64,000 nucleotides of DNA from DATAUD01 sp036501665 (GTDB taxonomy: Bacteria; Verrucomicrobiota; Verrucomicrobiia; Limisphaerales; Palsa-1400). Where the stretch lies: NCBI GenBank assembly GCA_036501665.1, contig DASXZW010000058.1, positions 1-64,000 of the forward strand. The letters are read 5' to 3'. A program made the translations under genes and the position numbers. Positions 41,753 to 51,900 of this stretch are shown piece by piece (position 1 is the first letter of the stretch; every line of letters begins with the position of its first letter). The notes beneath the pieces are model-generated. The model worked only from the letters and a program-made list of their open reading frames with translations, searched no databases and was not told the origin of the DNA.

Positions 41753-42582
41753 TTAGCCCTCGCCATCGGGCGGACGATTTCGCGCAACTTTACAAACCCG
41801 GCAAGCAATTGAGGCATTTCTTTCAGCGGAATCATGTTCGGACCGTCGCTAAGAGCGCGATCCGGGTCGGGGTGAGTTTCGATGAAAAGGCCGTCCGCGC
41901 CGGCTGCGATTGCGGACCGCGCGAGCACCGGCGCAAATTGCCGCTGGCCCCCGGAACGATCTCCTCCCGCGCCCGGCAATTGGACGGAGTGCGTCGCATC
42001 AAAGATGACCGGAAAGCCAAGTTCGCGCAGGATCGGGATCGAGCGCATGTCGGCGACAAGATTGTTGTATCCAAAGGTCGTGCCGCGCTCAGTCAATAGC
42101 AGTTTCTGGCCGCCGGCCTCCGCGGCTTTCTTGACAACCTGTCCCATTTCCTGCGGCGAAAGAAACTGACCTTTCTTAATATTGACAATTTTGCCTGTTC
42201 GCACCGCCGTTAGAATCAGATCGGTCTGGCGGCAGAGGAAAGCGGGAATTTGTAAAACATCGACGGCCTGCGCCGCCGCTTCCGCCTGTTCCTCAGTGTG
42301 GACATCGGTGAGGACGGGAACGTTGAATTTTTCGCGAATTCGCGCGAGGACATCGAGACCTTCCTTGAGGCCGGGGCCGCGAAATGATTTGCCGCTGGAA
42401 CGATTGGCCTTGTCGTAGCTGGCCTTGAAAATAAAGTTGACGCTGAGCTTGCGGCACGTCTTTTGAAGCGACGCGGCGATCCGCTGGCAAAGCGCTTCAT
42501 CCTCAATGACGCACGGGCCGGCGATCAAAGTGAGGTTTTTTGACCGTCGCAACGAATTCCAAATAGCCAAATCGTCGGGCAT
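41749..42582 (-). CDS. kdsA: 3-deoxy-8-phosphooctulonate synthase
   Basis: A 277-residue TIM-barrel enzyme that condenses phosphoenolpyruvate with arabinose 5-phosphate to give Kdo-8-phosphate for LPS. LIAGPCVIEDEALCQ, FKASYDKANRSS, GPGLKEGLDVL, PVLTDVHTEEQA, LQIPAFLCRQTDL, VNIKKGQFLSPQEM and FDATHSVQLPG are all family signatures. Whether it is the metal-dependent type depends on a Cys near the N-terminus; AGPCVIED supplies one. Heads the kdsA-lptA-lptB-GDSL unit with a 4-nt overlap. Confidence 0.96.
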   Translation of the reverse strand: MPDDLAIWNSLRRSKNLTLIAGPCVIEDEALCQRIAASLQKTCRKLSVNFIFKASYDKANRSSGKSFRGPGLKEGLDVLARIREKFNVPVLTDVHTEEQAEAAAQAVDVLQIPAFLCRQTDLILTAVRTGKIVNIKKGQFLSPQEMGQVVKKAAEAGGQKLLLTERGTTFGYNNLVADMRSIPILRELGFPVIFDATHSVQLPGAGGDRSGGQRQFAPVLARSAIAAGADGLFIETHPDPDRALSDGPNMIPLKEMPQLLAGFVKLREIVRPMARAK

Positions 42583-42705
42583 CCACTGTCGTTGTATGAA
42601 AAATGGAGAGGGACAGCAAGGCGGCAGTGCGGTCAGATTTGTTTAAACGAAAAGCACTATTTCAATTCGGTTGGCTGGTGTTTCCAAAATTACCGCTGAC
42701 TGGTT

Positions 42706-42948
42706 TTATCGCTCCGACTCTTGCATGGTGGCTGAACCCATCGCTTTCTCGAAAGCAATGCGATCCGCGTCGGAAGATGCGTCTGTAAAATAACCTTCCG
42801 ATGGATGGGGCTGAAATTTCTTTGTCAAGATTGGCAATCCCTCGCGGATGGCCAGGCGCAGAATCGTCGTCGGCTTTTCGCCAATTAGCCGTGCCGCGTT
42901 CTGCAATTTGGCATGCAGATCATCGTCCAAATCCACTGTCGTCTTCAC
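42706..42948 (-). CDS. Orphan ribbon-helix-helix antitoxin-like protein
   Basis: An 80-residue protein. MKTTVDLDDDLHAKLQNAAR begins a ribbon-helix-helix fold of the CopG/VapB-antitoxin kind, and PTTILRLAIREGL gives the second helix. The tail (EGYFTDASSDADRIAFEKAM) would be the toxin-binding part in a VapB-like antitoxin. No PIN-domain or other toxin gene lies within 300 nt on either side, so the partner is missing or elsewhere. Function as antitoxin is inference. Confidence 0.75.
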   Translation of the reverse strand: MKTTVDLDDDLHAKLQNAARLIGEKPTTILRLAIREGLPILTKKFQPHPSEGYFTDASSDADRIAFEKAMGSATMQESER

Positions 42949-43047
42949 TCACGCAATTTGCTTTCTTTGGCGCCTCCACGCGAGGTGAAAAGATTTAAAA
43001 GTTAAGGTCCGAGTGTTCTGACATGTTTCTGGAGCTTTACTCTCGGC

Positions 43048-45360
43048 ATGGTTGCGGTAGTCATTACCTTTATGACCACCCGAGTTATAAAATCACTTTT
43101 GGTCGCCGCGCTAGGCGGGTTTTTTCTGGTATGTCACGCTCAACCTCTGCCTGGAACTGCGCCGTTGGAGATTGAAGGCGATATGGCGTCGAACATAGTC
43201 GCTGGGGCAGATCGATTTCTGCTGCGCAAGATCGACGAGTCCCAGGCGCAACGCGAGCGTTACTGGCGTCGGGATTTTTCATCGGATCAGGCTTACGAAA
43301 AGTCTATTTCGACCAATCGCAAGCGGTTAGCGCATATCCTTGGCGCATTTGACGAACGTCCAAAGCGCGCGCAGATGGAATTAATTACAACGCCGACGCA
43401 ACGCAGGCCAATTGCGCGGGGGCAAGATTACGAAGTTTTTGCCGTGCGCTGGCCCGCGTTTGGCGACGTCAATGGAGAAGGACTGCTGCTCACGCCAATT
43501 GGCCGGACGCCCATTGCGAATGTGGTGGCGATACCGGATGCCAGCCAGTCTCCTGAGCAACTCGCCGGTTTAACCGATGGGATTCCTTTGGAATCGCAAT
43601 TTGCCATGCGGCTTGCCGAAAGCGGCTGTCAAGTAGTGATTCCTTCGTTGATAAGCCGTCGCCATGTTGCGTTCAAGGACCTTTCCAATCGGGAGTTTAT
43701 TTACCGGCCTTCGTTTGAGCTGGGGAGACATGTTATTGGCTTCGAAATGCAGAAAGTCCTCGCGGCAGTGGACTGGATGGCATCGCAGGAATCGAATTCC
43801 CGCGCAAAAATCGGCGTCATCGGCTGGGGCGAGGGTGGCCTGCTGGCGTTTTACTCCGCTGCGCTTGACAGCCGCATCGCTTCCGCTTGCGTCAGCGGAT
43901 ATTTTGATGATCGGAGGAATATATGGAAGCAGCCGGGAGATCGGAATGTCTTTGGTTTGCTGGAGCAGTTTGGCGACGCCGAAGTGGCGGCCATGATCGC
44001 GCCACGCAATTTAATCGTCGAAGCCGCGCGGGGACCTGAAGCGACGTTTTCCGGCGGAAACGGCTCGCCTGGAAAACTTGAAACTCCGAAGTTGGAAGTT
44101 GTAAGAGCGGAAATTGAGCGCGCCCGCGAAATCGAACGGGGATTCGCTTCCGCGCCAAGGCTTGACCTGATTGTCAGCGGCGATGGGACTGGGGCATTTG
44201 GAAGCGAGGCGGCGCTCACGGACTTTCTGGGTTCGCTGGAAAAGGAATCACGTTTGACGCCAGAGGGTGCGTCGGCAAAAGCATTGGAGCCGTTGCCTGA
44301 TTCCGCTGATCGAGAAGCCCGGCAGTTGCATGAGTTGGACCGGCACACTCAATGGCTCCTGACCGAAAGCCAGTACACGCGCCAGAAATTCATGTCGAAC
44401 CTTGACACCTCGACGCCTGAGAAATTTCAAAAGACCTCGGACGCATATCGAAATATATTTTACAACGATGTGATCGGGCGTTTTGACGATCCGATCCTTC
44501 CGGCAAACCCCCGTTCGCGAAAGTCATACGATGAACCCAAGTGGACCGGTTATGAAGTTGTTCTGGACGTTTATCCCGAATTGATCGCCTACGGAATTTT
44601 ATTGGTGCCGAAAGACCTCAAGTCCGGCGAGAGACGCCCAGTGGTGGTTTGCCAGCACGGCTTGGAAAGTCATGCGCAGGAGACAGTGACGGGCAATAGT
44701 CATTATTACCACGATTTTGCGGCAAAATTGTGCGAGCAGGGTTTTATCACCTTTGCGCCGCAGAACCTGTATATCTTCGGCGACCGCTTTCGCACACTTC
44801 AACGCAAGGCCAATCCGCTCGGAAAAACTTTGTATTCGCTCATAACGCCGCAGCATCAACAAATTACCGATTGGCTCAAGACCCTGCCGTTTGTCGATCC
44901 GTCAAGAATCGGTTTTTACGGGCTTAGTTACGGCGGAAAGACGGCGATGCGTGTGCCGGCCTTGGTGACGAATTATTGCCTCTCCATTTGCTCCGGCGAT
45001 TTCAACGAGTGGGTCTGGAAAAATGCGTCCACGCGCAGTCCTTACAGTTACACGGGGTTCGGCGAATACGAAATTTTCGAGTTCGATTTGGGCAGCACTT
45101 TTAATTATGCCGAAATGGCTGCGCTGATCGCCCCGCGTCCGTTCATGGTCGAGCGCGGGCATTTCGACGTTGTTTCACCGGATGAAACGGTGGGCTACGA
45201 ATTTGCCAAGGTCCGTCACCTTTATGAAGGACAACTGGGGCTTCACGATCAATGCGAGATTGAGTGGTTCACCGGTCCCCACACCATCAATGGGAAGGGG
45301 ACGTTTGATTTTCTGCACCGGCATTTGAATTTTCCGTCGCCGGGGGCAAAGGGCGAGTAA
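43048..45360 (+). CDS. Secreted tandem alpha/beta hydrolase (two domains)
   Basis: A 770-residue exported protein with two hydrolase-like halves; the signal peptide (KSLLVAALGGFFLVCHAQP) may start at the second Met (43072). First half (about 110-350): IGVIGWGEGGLLAFY, where the position of the nucleophile Ser in GxSxG is Glu. Second half (about 480-765): IGFYGLSYGGKTAMR with the Ser intact, then HFDVVSPDE (Asp) and WFTGPHTIN (His) complete a triad. So the second domain is probably an active esterase and the first a non-catalytic or modified one. Its last 74 nt overlap the convergent enolase-superfamily gene. Confidence 0.83.
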   Translation: MVAVVITFMTTRVIKSLLVAALGGFFLVCHAQPLPGTAPLEIEGDMASNIVAGADRFLLRKIDESQAQRERYWRRDFSSDQAYEKSISTNRKRLAHILGAFDERPKRAQMELITTPTQRRPIARGQDYEVFAVRWPAFGDVNGEGLLLTPIGRTPIANVVAIPDASQSPEQLAGLTDGIPLESQFAMRLAESGCQVVIPSLISRRHVAFKDLSNREFIYRPSFELGRHVIGFEMQKVLAAVDWMASQESNSRAKIGVIGWGEGGLLAFYSAALDSRIASACVSGYFDDRRNIWKQPGDRNVFGLLEQFGDAEVAAMIAPRNLIVEAARGPEATFSGGNGSPGKLETPKLEVVRAEIERAREIERGFASAPRLDLIVSGDGTGAFGSEAALTDFLGSLEKESRLTPEGASAKALEPLPDSADREARQLHELDRHTQWLLTESQYTRQKFMSNLDTSTPEKFQKTSDAYRNIFYNDVIGRFDDPILPANPRSRKSYDEPKWTGYEVVLDVYPELIAYGILLVPKDLKSGERRPVVVCQHGLESHAQETVTGNSHYYHDFAAKLCEQGFITFAPQNLYIFGDRFRTLQRKANPLGKTLYSLITPQHQQITDWLKTLPFVDPSRIGFYGLSYGGKTAMRVPALVTNYCLSICSGDFNEWVWKNASTRSPYSYTGFGEYEIFEFDLGSTFNYAEMAALIAPRPFMVERGHFDVVSPDETVGYEFAKVRHLYEGQLGLHDQCEIEWFTGPHTINGKGTFDFLHRHLNFPSPGAKGE

Positions 45361-46744
45361 TCTCGGGCAATCGGTAGCCAAACCCTGGCCCGCGAATGCT
45401 GGATAATTCTACTTGTCCATTGCGGCGGCGATAAATGCCGGGATGAACCTGAGCTTCGGGATTAGAAGCCTCGGGATAAAATTGCATGGAGTTGGTTTCA
45501 ACGCCCATCAACGTGTTCAAATGGGCTGCCAGCAAGAGGTGCGGAATCTGAGCAAGCATCGGGTTGGTCAAATCCTGCACCATGAGCGAAAGTCCGTGCG
45601 CTTTTGCCCAGCAGGCGCTCAGCAGTGCGCCAGTCAGCGTCTTGCAGGTTTTCAAAGCGACTCCCGTCCAGCCGAGCTCGCGGCCCAAGCGAACTAGTTG
45701 CCAGTTATGGGCGCTTTCGTCCAGGAACAATTTCTTCCGGGCGGAAAGGCCATGCACGTCAATGCGGTGAGTTTCCAAATCGTACGGGAACGGTTGTTCC
45801 ACATAAAGAATCTGGCGGAAAATATCGGGGTGGTCGCATTCAAGGCGATCCAGAATTTCGATGACGTAATCAGGAGTATTGACAGTGCAATTGAAATCCG
45901 CGCTGTAACACTCAATGCCGCGAGCGAGGCCGATGCGTCCGACGTTTACCAAACGCTTGTAATCCCACTCCGCGTCGGTGCCTCTTAATTTGACCTTCAA
46001 ACATTTCAGGCCATCGGTCTGAATCCAATCGCGGAGGAGAAGGGGATAGCCGTCGGAAGGACTTTGATCGGTCAATTCGTCAGGCTCCAACGGATCCAGC
46101 CCGCCGACCAGATGCCACGCCATTAGGCGCTCGCGTCTTTTGGGAAGCAGGAAATCCTGGGGATATTTGCCAGCGAAAGAGATCGCAGGATCAGCGGGTA
46201 TAAGGTATTCGGCCAGATCGCGATTCATGTAATTGACGTTGAAAGTGTCAAATACAGAACATTCGTGAATTTGTCCGTAAGCATCGTGCAAAGCCAAATC
46301 GAATGCTGAGTAGCACACCAACGCCGCAAGCCAGGGCATGGGTTCACGGTCGATTCGTTCCTCGTTTATTTGACGAAGGAGGTCTTGCAAGACAGTTTCT
46401 TGAAACGCATGGCTGATTTCAAAAGGATGGCCTGTGATCGGGAAGCTCGCGAAATTTTTGCTGATACGTTGGCAAAATTCTTTCAAGGCCCGGCTCCGCT
46501 CGTCGTGGGACAGCTTGCTCGGCCAAACCCACTGGACACTTAACGGAGTTTCTCCCCAACCTTCAGCCATTCGCCCCGGCGCAAATTCAACCCGAACTCT
46601 GACTCGTGCGCAGGTGACTTCGGTGAGTGTTTCCGAGCCAAATTTCAGCGGCACGCGTGTTTGAATTGGCAGAAAATATAATTCGCTTCCCGTGATCCGA
46701 ACGTCTGTCAGTTTTGAATTCGCCGTTTGGTCGGGATACTTCAT
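45287..46744 (-). CDS. Enolase-superfamily protein (mandelate racemase-like)
   Basis: About 485 residues. The N-terminal capping domain begins ITGSELYFLPIQTRVPLKFG; the barrel has LKVKLRG (Lys-x-Lys base), YSADFNC (Asp), YVEQPF (Glu), LFLDESAHN (Asp/Glu) and LKTCKTLTGALL (second Lys), the metal and acid/base set of the superfamily, so it may be active. The insertion DLAEYLIPADPAISFAGKYP is unusual. The substrate is unknown; a sugar-acid dehydratase, epimerase or dipeptide epimerase is possible. Start is ambiguous: ATGs at 46744 and 46756 and a GTG at 46792 are all open. It overlaps the convergent hydrolase by 74 nt. Confidence 0.78.
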   Translation of the reverse strand: MKYPDQTANSKLTDVRITGSELYFLPIQTRVPLKFGSETLTEVTCARVRVRVEFAPGRMAEGWGETPLSVQWVWPSKLSHDERSRALKEFCQRISKNFASFPITGHPFEISHAFQETVLQDLLRQINEERIDREPMPWLAALVCYSAFDLALHDAYGQIHECSVFDTFNVNYMNRDLAEYLIPADPAISFAGKYPQDFLLPKRRERLMAWHLVGGLDPLEPDELTDQSPSDGYPLLLRDWIQTDGLKCLKVKLRGTDAEWDYKRLVNVGRIGLARGIECYSADFNCTVNTPDYVIEILDRLECDHPDIFRQILYVEQPFPYDLETHRIDVHGLSARKKLFLDESAHNWQLVRLGRELGWTGVALKTCKTLTGALLSACWAKAHGLSLMVQDLTNPMLAQIPHLLLAAHLNTLMGVETNSMQFYPEASNPEAQVHPGIYRRRNGQVELSSIRGPGFGYRLPEITRPLPPATENSNAGAENQTSPSH

Positions 46745-46805
46745 TGGCAACAACATCTCTTGAGAAAGGATTCGGCGCCAAATGGGAAACACGTAACTAA
46801 TCTAA

Positions 46806-47051
46806 TCAGGCCGTCACCGCCACGGGCCGGGCGTGCGCAATTTCGTCTTTGGCAATCTGCCGAATCTGACTGGCTAACAGAGTGACGACGGCGATGGTGC
46901 GACCTGACAGCGTCATAAATTCCACCGTACAGCCCTTGCCCCCTTCATGAAGGAGCACAACCGTGCCGATGTCGCCTGTGCTCAACCCATGTTCGGTCAA
47001 ATCAGTCGTCAACACTACGCTGTCGAGTTCTTTGATCATTGCGTTAGACAT
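46806..47051 (-). CDS. DUF4926-like small protein
   Basis: An 81-residue protein. IKELDSVVLTTDLTEHGLSTGDIGTVV and EFMTLSGRTIAVVTLLASQIRQI fit the DUF4926 family: a small beta-barrel resembling SH3 or KOW folds. It overlaps the upstream DUF6883-like gene by 8 nt, so the two are translationally coupled. An internal ATG four codons later is a possible start. Small coupled pairs of this kind can be toxin-antitoxin or immunity modules, but the role is unproven. Confidence 0.75.
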   Translation of the reverse strand: MSNAMIKELDSVVLTTDLTEHGLSTGDIGTVVLLHEGGKGCTVEFMTLSGRTIAVVTLLASQIRQIAKDEIAHARPVAVTA

Positions 47052-47382
47052 CCAATGGATATGCTGTGGCTAACGTAGCCGTTTCCAAGCCATTTGCAAT
47101 AAACCAAATGGCCCGCACTCGCGGTGTACGCCCGTCGGGAGCGAGCAGCGCGCCTTCGATAACAAAATTCCTGCCAAATGGCGTCGGCACAACCTCAACA
47201 ACTTCATACTTGCGCGCATGGTTTAACAGGGAAGACGCCAGTGTTTCCCATATTTCGAGTTTGAACCCGAATCCGCAAAAGAATTCTGCCTTGTGTCGGC
47301 CATCCCGGTGTGCAGGCGAAAGCAGGTAATGCGTGATTTTCCTGGCCGGAACCATTGCGCGCTCAACATTTGGCAGTTTCAT
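47044..47382 (-). CDS. DUF6883-like small protein
   Basis: A 112-residue protein. KLPNVERAMVPARKITHYLL, SPAHRDGRHKAEFFCGFGF, TPFGRNFVIEGALLAPDGR and RAIWFIANGLETATLATAYP resemble the DUF6883 domain, which also occurs at C-termini of polymorphic toxins. It is upstream of and overlaps DUF4926, with which I believe it is often adjacent in other genomes. If the pair is a toxin/immunity module, this member would be the toxin-like one; no catalytic residues can be named. Confidence 0.75.
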   Translation of the reverse strand: MKLPNVERAMVPARKITHYLLSPAHRDGRHKAEFFCGFGFKLEIWETLASSLLNHARKYEVVEVVPTPFGRNFVIEGALLAPDGRTPRVRAIWFIANGLETATLATAYPLDV

Positions 47383-47689
47383 TTTGGACCCTCACTTTGC
47401 ATATCGTTCGAACCGTGGGTGATGATTGAAACGAATTTTTTGATCTTATTCGTATAAACTGGTTGCGATGTCAAAATAGTCGCCTTTGCTCAGAAGCTAC
47501 GGCGCAACAACGCCAACCTTGATTATTCACAGATTTGTGGTTCTCTCAACAAACTGAATTGAAAAATCTTTCCATGTAGAGTTTTGCTGCGCGGAAACCC
47601 TAAAGGGGATGGCCGCGCGTTTCCGATTCAGGGCGAATGAATTGGGCGCTGACTCGTTTTAAAATTTCCGATTTGCTCGTCACAGCAAA
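47383..47689. other. Gap with a single hairpin
   Basis: About 300 nt without a gene between two minus-strand units. GCGCGG (47589-47594) and CCGCGC (47613-47618), with an inner CCC/GGG, form a hairpin about 70 nt beyond the MFS gene stop; no T-run follows. It may be the 3' end of the transcript that includes the MFS gene. Nothing else was recognised. Confidence 0.4.
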
Positions 47690-48961
47690 TCATGCCGGGA
47701 GAATTCTACCTTTGGTTTCTGGCGCGAGCCAGATCAGCGCCATTCCCAGCAGATAAATGAGCGCGACGATTGAGCCAGCCCTGGCGTAACTCCCGTTGAA
47801 ATGCGCGACCAATTGTCCCTGTGTCAACGCCCCCACAGCCGCCAAAATGCGACCGCCATTGTAGCTGAAGCCCTGGCCGGTGGCTCTGACGCGCGTGGGA
47901 AAAAGTTCGGGAAAATAAAGCGGGAACCAGCCGTAGAAAGAAGCGGTCGCCGCGCCGACGAGGAATGTCATCGCCAGAAAAATCCCGGAGAATTCATGCA
48001 CGAACCGAAACAACGCGCCGCAGACCACAAAGGAAGCGGAACAGAGCAAAAAATAAGCGGGGCGGCGGCCCAATCGCGCCCCGATCAACGGCGCCGTCCA
48101 TGCCCCGGCAATGGCTCCGAATGCGGAAAACATTTGGGTGTCTGCCTTGGCGGAAAGATTGGTTTTTCCTGTCAGTTGATCCGCCCAGGCCGGCAACCAT
48201 TGCACAGTGCCCCAGGTTCCGATCAGGGCCACAGATGCAAAGGCCAGGGCGAGCAGGGTGGTTTTTCGCAGGTTTGCGGAAAAAATTTCACGGACGGGAT
48301 TTGTTCGAGTCGCGCGCGCAGCCGCCATCCAGCGTTGCGATTCGGGCACGGCGAACATGATGAAGAAAACCAGCAGGGCGGGCGCCGCTCCGACGAGCAT
48401 GATCCAACGCCAGGATTCGATTGAAATGTGGTGCATCCGAGCCGTGACTCCGACCAACAGAAAGCCGACGTTGGCCGCGATTCCCATCAACCCCGCGAGC
48501 CACGGACGCCATTTTTCCGGCCAGCATTCCATGACCAGAGCCACGCCGAGCGCCCATTGGCCGCCCATGCCGAGCGCGGCGGCGAATCTGACACTTGCCA
48601 GCTCCCACGGCGTTTGGACGAAATAGCCCAACCCTGTCAATAATGAATAAGTCAGGATGCTCCAGGACATGGCGCGAATGCGTCCGACGCGGTCGCCGAG
48701 CCAGCCAAATGTCACCCCGCCCAAGGCTGCGCCGACAAGGAAAGTCGCGGTCACGCAACCCATCCATTCGCCGATGAGGCTATCGTTGCCGCTGGCGGTT
48801 CCGAGAATATTCTGCAACGCCGGACGAGCAATCAACGGAAACAACCCTTGTTCATAGCCGTCAAACAACCATCCGAGAAAAGCGGCGAGCAAAACCATCC
48901 ATTGCGCGCGCGTCAACGGCGCTTCCGTGCCCGGTCGGATTTCGGCGGCTTCGATTTGCAT
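47690..48961 (-). CDS. MFS transporter
   Basis: A 423-residue inner-membrane transporter with twelve hydrophobic segments. WMVLLAAFLGWLFDGYEQGL at the first helix and FGWLGDRVGRIRAMSWSIL (loop 2-3 motif GxxxDRxGR) are diagnostic of the major facilitator superfamily. FYGWFPLYFPELFPTRVRATG is typical of the sugar/aromatic acid sub-branch. It begins 6 nt after the stop of the giant dehydrogenase-like gene, so the two are likely co-transcribed and it may import or export that protein's substrate. Confidence 0.92.
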   Translation of the reverse strand: MQIEAAEIRPGTEAPLTRAQWMVLLAAFLGWLFDGYEQGLFPLIARPALQNILGTASGNDSLIGEWMGCVTATFLVGAALGGVTFGWLGDRVGRIRAMSWSILTYSLLTGLGYFVQTPWELASVRFAAALGMGGQWALGVALVMECWPEKWRPWLAGLMGIAANVGFLLVGVTARMHHISIESWRWIMLVGAAPALLVFFIMFAVPESQRWMAAARATRTNPVREIFSANLRKTTLLALAFASVALIGTWGTVQWLPAWADQLTGKTNLSAKADTQMFSAFGAIAGAWTAPLIGARLGRRPAYFLLCSASFVVCGALFRFVHEFSGIFLAMTFLVGAATASFYGWFPLYFPELFPTRVRATGQGFSYNGGRILAAVGALTQGQLVAHFNGSYARAGSIVALIYLLGMALIWLAPETKGRILPA

Positions 48962-48967
48962 TCCGCG

Positions 48968-51900
48968 TTATTTGTTGGAAGCGCTTAATTGCGGGGCGGG
49001 GGAGCCGACCAGCGGTTGGCTGCTGCGCAAGTAGGCGAAGAGGTCGCGCACTTTTTGATCGTCGAGCGAGTCAAGAAGACCTTCGGGCATCAGAGAGACG
49101 CCGGTGGATTTCATCTGGACGACCTGGTCCTTTGGAAGAACCTGGTTCACGCCGTCCAATCCGCGCAAAACCACGACTTGATTGTCCTTGTCCACCAAAA
49201 AACCTGAGAGCGTGCGTCCATCCTTTGTATCAACTATGTAATTTTCGTAACCCTCGCGAATTTCGGCGCTCGGATTGACGATGTTGAGCAGCATGGTGTC
49301 GAGATCATCGCGTTTGTACGAAGTAAGATTGGGACCGATTTGACCGCCTTGGCTAAATAAAGTATGGCAAACGGCGCAGCGCCCGGTGAACAGCGTGCGG
49401 CCTTCATAGGGATCGCCGGTGCCGTTGCGGACTGCGTCGGCGTAATGCTTGATCTTGACCTGCATTTCCGTGGTCGTCGCAACTCTTTCGCCGCCCCAAA
49501 GTTTTTTTGCCAATGCCGCTATGGTCTTATCCTTATAGGTTTTGATTTTGCGCACGACATCCTGTGGAAGGGAATTCTTGCTGACCTTGCCCACATCCAC
49601 GGCGTTCAACAACGATTCCGCCCAGGCTGGCCGGCTGGAGAGCAATTCCAGCGCGGCGGGACGCGTCTGATCGTCAAAACTATTAAGCCGGCCAATCACT
49701 TCACTCGCAATGGCCGGGTCTTCGAATTGCTGCATCGCGGCAAGCGCAGGCTTGTGAAGGGCGATGTCTCTTGCGTCGGCAATTTGATCGAGCAAGACGG
49801 GAAGAATTTTCGTCTCTTTCACTTCCGCAAAAATTTCCAGGTATTCGCGGCGAGTCTCCACATCCACCGAAGGATCGCGAATTTCCCGGATGGCCTCCGC
49901 AACCGCCGCGGGATCGCCGCGCCGCACTCCCAGCGCGAGCGATTTGTAACCGGACTTCGCCATCGCTTCGAGCAATTCGTCAGGGAGCGTGGCGAGCGAG
50001 CGTCCTTTATAGGCCTCTTCAAACCCCGCCATCAGCCTGGAGGTTTGTTCCGGGCCGGGAGAAAGTTGAAGCAACTTGGCGCAAATCAACAAATCCTGGC
50101 GGATGCCCGATGCCGCATATCGACGCATGACCCGATTCAATATGTTTGACTGCACCAGCGGCAGTTGCCAGACAGCGGGGTCGCGGAAAAAATTGACGAC
50201 TTCCTCGCGGTCGCGTTCGCACTTCGATTCCAGCGCCCACCACAATAGGAGAGGGATGCGTTTGTCGGCCATATCCTCGTTTCGGGTGAGAAGTTGCCGG
50301 ACAATCGGCAATGCTTCTTCGGTCGGGAGGCGTTTGGCGCTGCAAGCCAGTTGGGCGCGCACTTCAACGTTTGGTTCCTCCGCCGCAAGCACGATCAACT
50401 TTTGCCCGACCGCTGCGGAGACGTTTTGTTGGTCACACAAGAGCCGCACTGTCCACATACGCACAAATGGGTCGGCATGATTTAAAGTCTTGAGAGCAAA
50501 ATCATCATCAAAGCCGCCACTAAGATTCAACGCCCAAAGCGATTCCAGCGCGACCTGCCCTGTATTATTTTCAATTTGTTCTCTCAACCTTGGAACGACG
50601 GCGGGGTCCTTGCGATCACCAATAATTTGCAGGGCTTCCTGTCGGAACCATTTGTTCGAGTTGCTGAGCAAATCGACCAATTCTGATGTGGAAAGTTTGG
50701 CCAGATCAAAAGGTTTGACAGGTTTTGCGCCCTTAGCCTTGAGCCGGTAGATACGCCCGTTGCTCTTATCGATGTGGCCCTGGGCGTTGAGCCAATGATT
50801 GACCTGACCATCGTACCAGTCAGCGACGTAGATCGCGCCGTCTGGCCCGACCTTGATGTCCACCGGCTTGAACCATTGATCGCTGGTAGTCACGGGATGA
50901 CCGAGGTCGCGGGTTTGAAAAGTGGAGCCGTCCGGTTCAATGTCGCTTTCGACGACACGCCCTTGCAGCGGTTCGATTCCGAAAAGTTTTCCGTTGTAGC
51001 GCTCCGGCAACGCGCCGCCATCATAAACAATAAAATTATGCGTGAACCGTTCCACGGCGGGATGCGGCATTGGCGGGAAGTAGCCGAAGGCATAAGGGTT
51101 GGAGAGCGGTCCGTGTTTCTCGAATCCTTTCTGCAAATATGCGCCTTGCATATAATGAAACCCGCGAGTGTCCCCCCCGTTGTGGCCGGAAAAAATCCGC
51201 CCTTTCGCGTCAATCTCGCAACCGAAGGCGTTCCCGCCGCCCTCCGCGAAAACTTCAAAACGCTTTGTTTCGGGGTGGTAGCGCCAGATTAGCTGGCCTT
51301 CTGTTTTTGAGATGGCTTCATGATCGATGCCGGGACGAATCATGTTGCCCGAAACCGTGCTTCCCTGGCAGCCGTACAACCAACCGTCCGGTCCCCATCG
51401 CAAACTATTCGCCACCGAGTGCGTGTCCTCCAAACCAAACCCGGACAACATCACTTGTGGATCGCCGTCAGGAATGTCGTCGTTGTTTTTGTCAGGGTAA
51501 AAAAGGAGGTAGGGCGGGTTGAGCACCCAGACGCCGCCGCGTCCCTTTGTCACCGCAGTGGCGATGTTCAAGCCGTCCACAAAAACTTTTTCTTTGTCAA
51601 ACACACCGTCGCCATGCGTGTCCTCGAAGATGGAGATTTTGTCAGCTCCCACGAATTGGTGGGGAGGCGGCGGCGGGACCTTGTCATAAACAGCGCGCCA
51701 AACGCTGTCGTGACTGAGCATTTTGAGTCCAGCGGGGTAGGGATACTGCAAATATTGCACGACCCAAAGCCGGCCACGCTCGTCGAAATTCATGAAAACA
51801 GGCTGGCGCACCTGCGGCTCTGTCAGGACCTGATCAATTTCGAGATCATCGGCAATTTTGAAAGCAGCCTGCGATTGCGCGGGTGTCATCGGGTCGTTCT

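Noticed and set aside
42603..42788. 61-residue plus-strand frame as a toxin partner of the RHH gene
   Set aside because: Partly antisense to the RHH gene itself and without any toxin-like motif.
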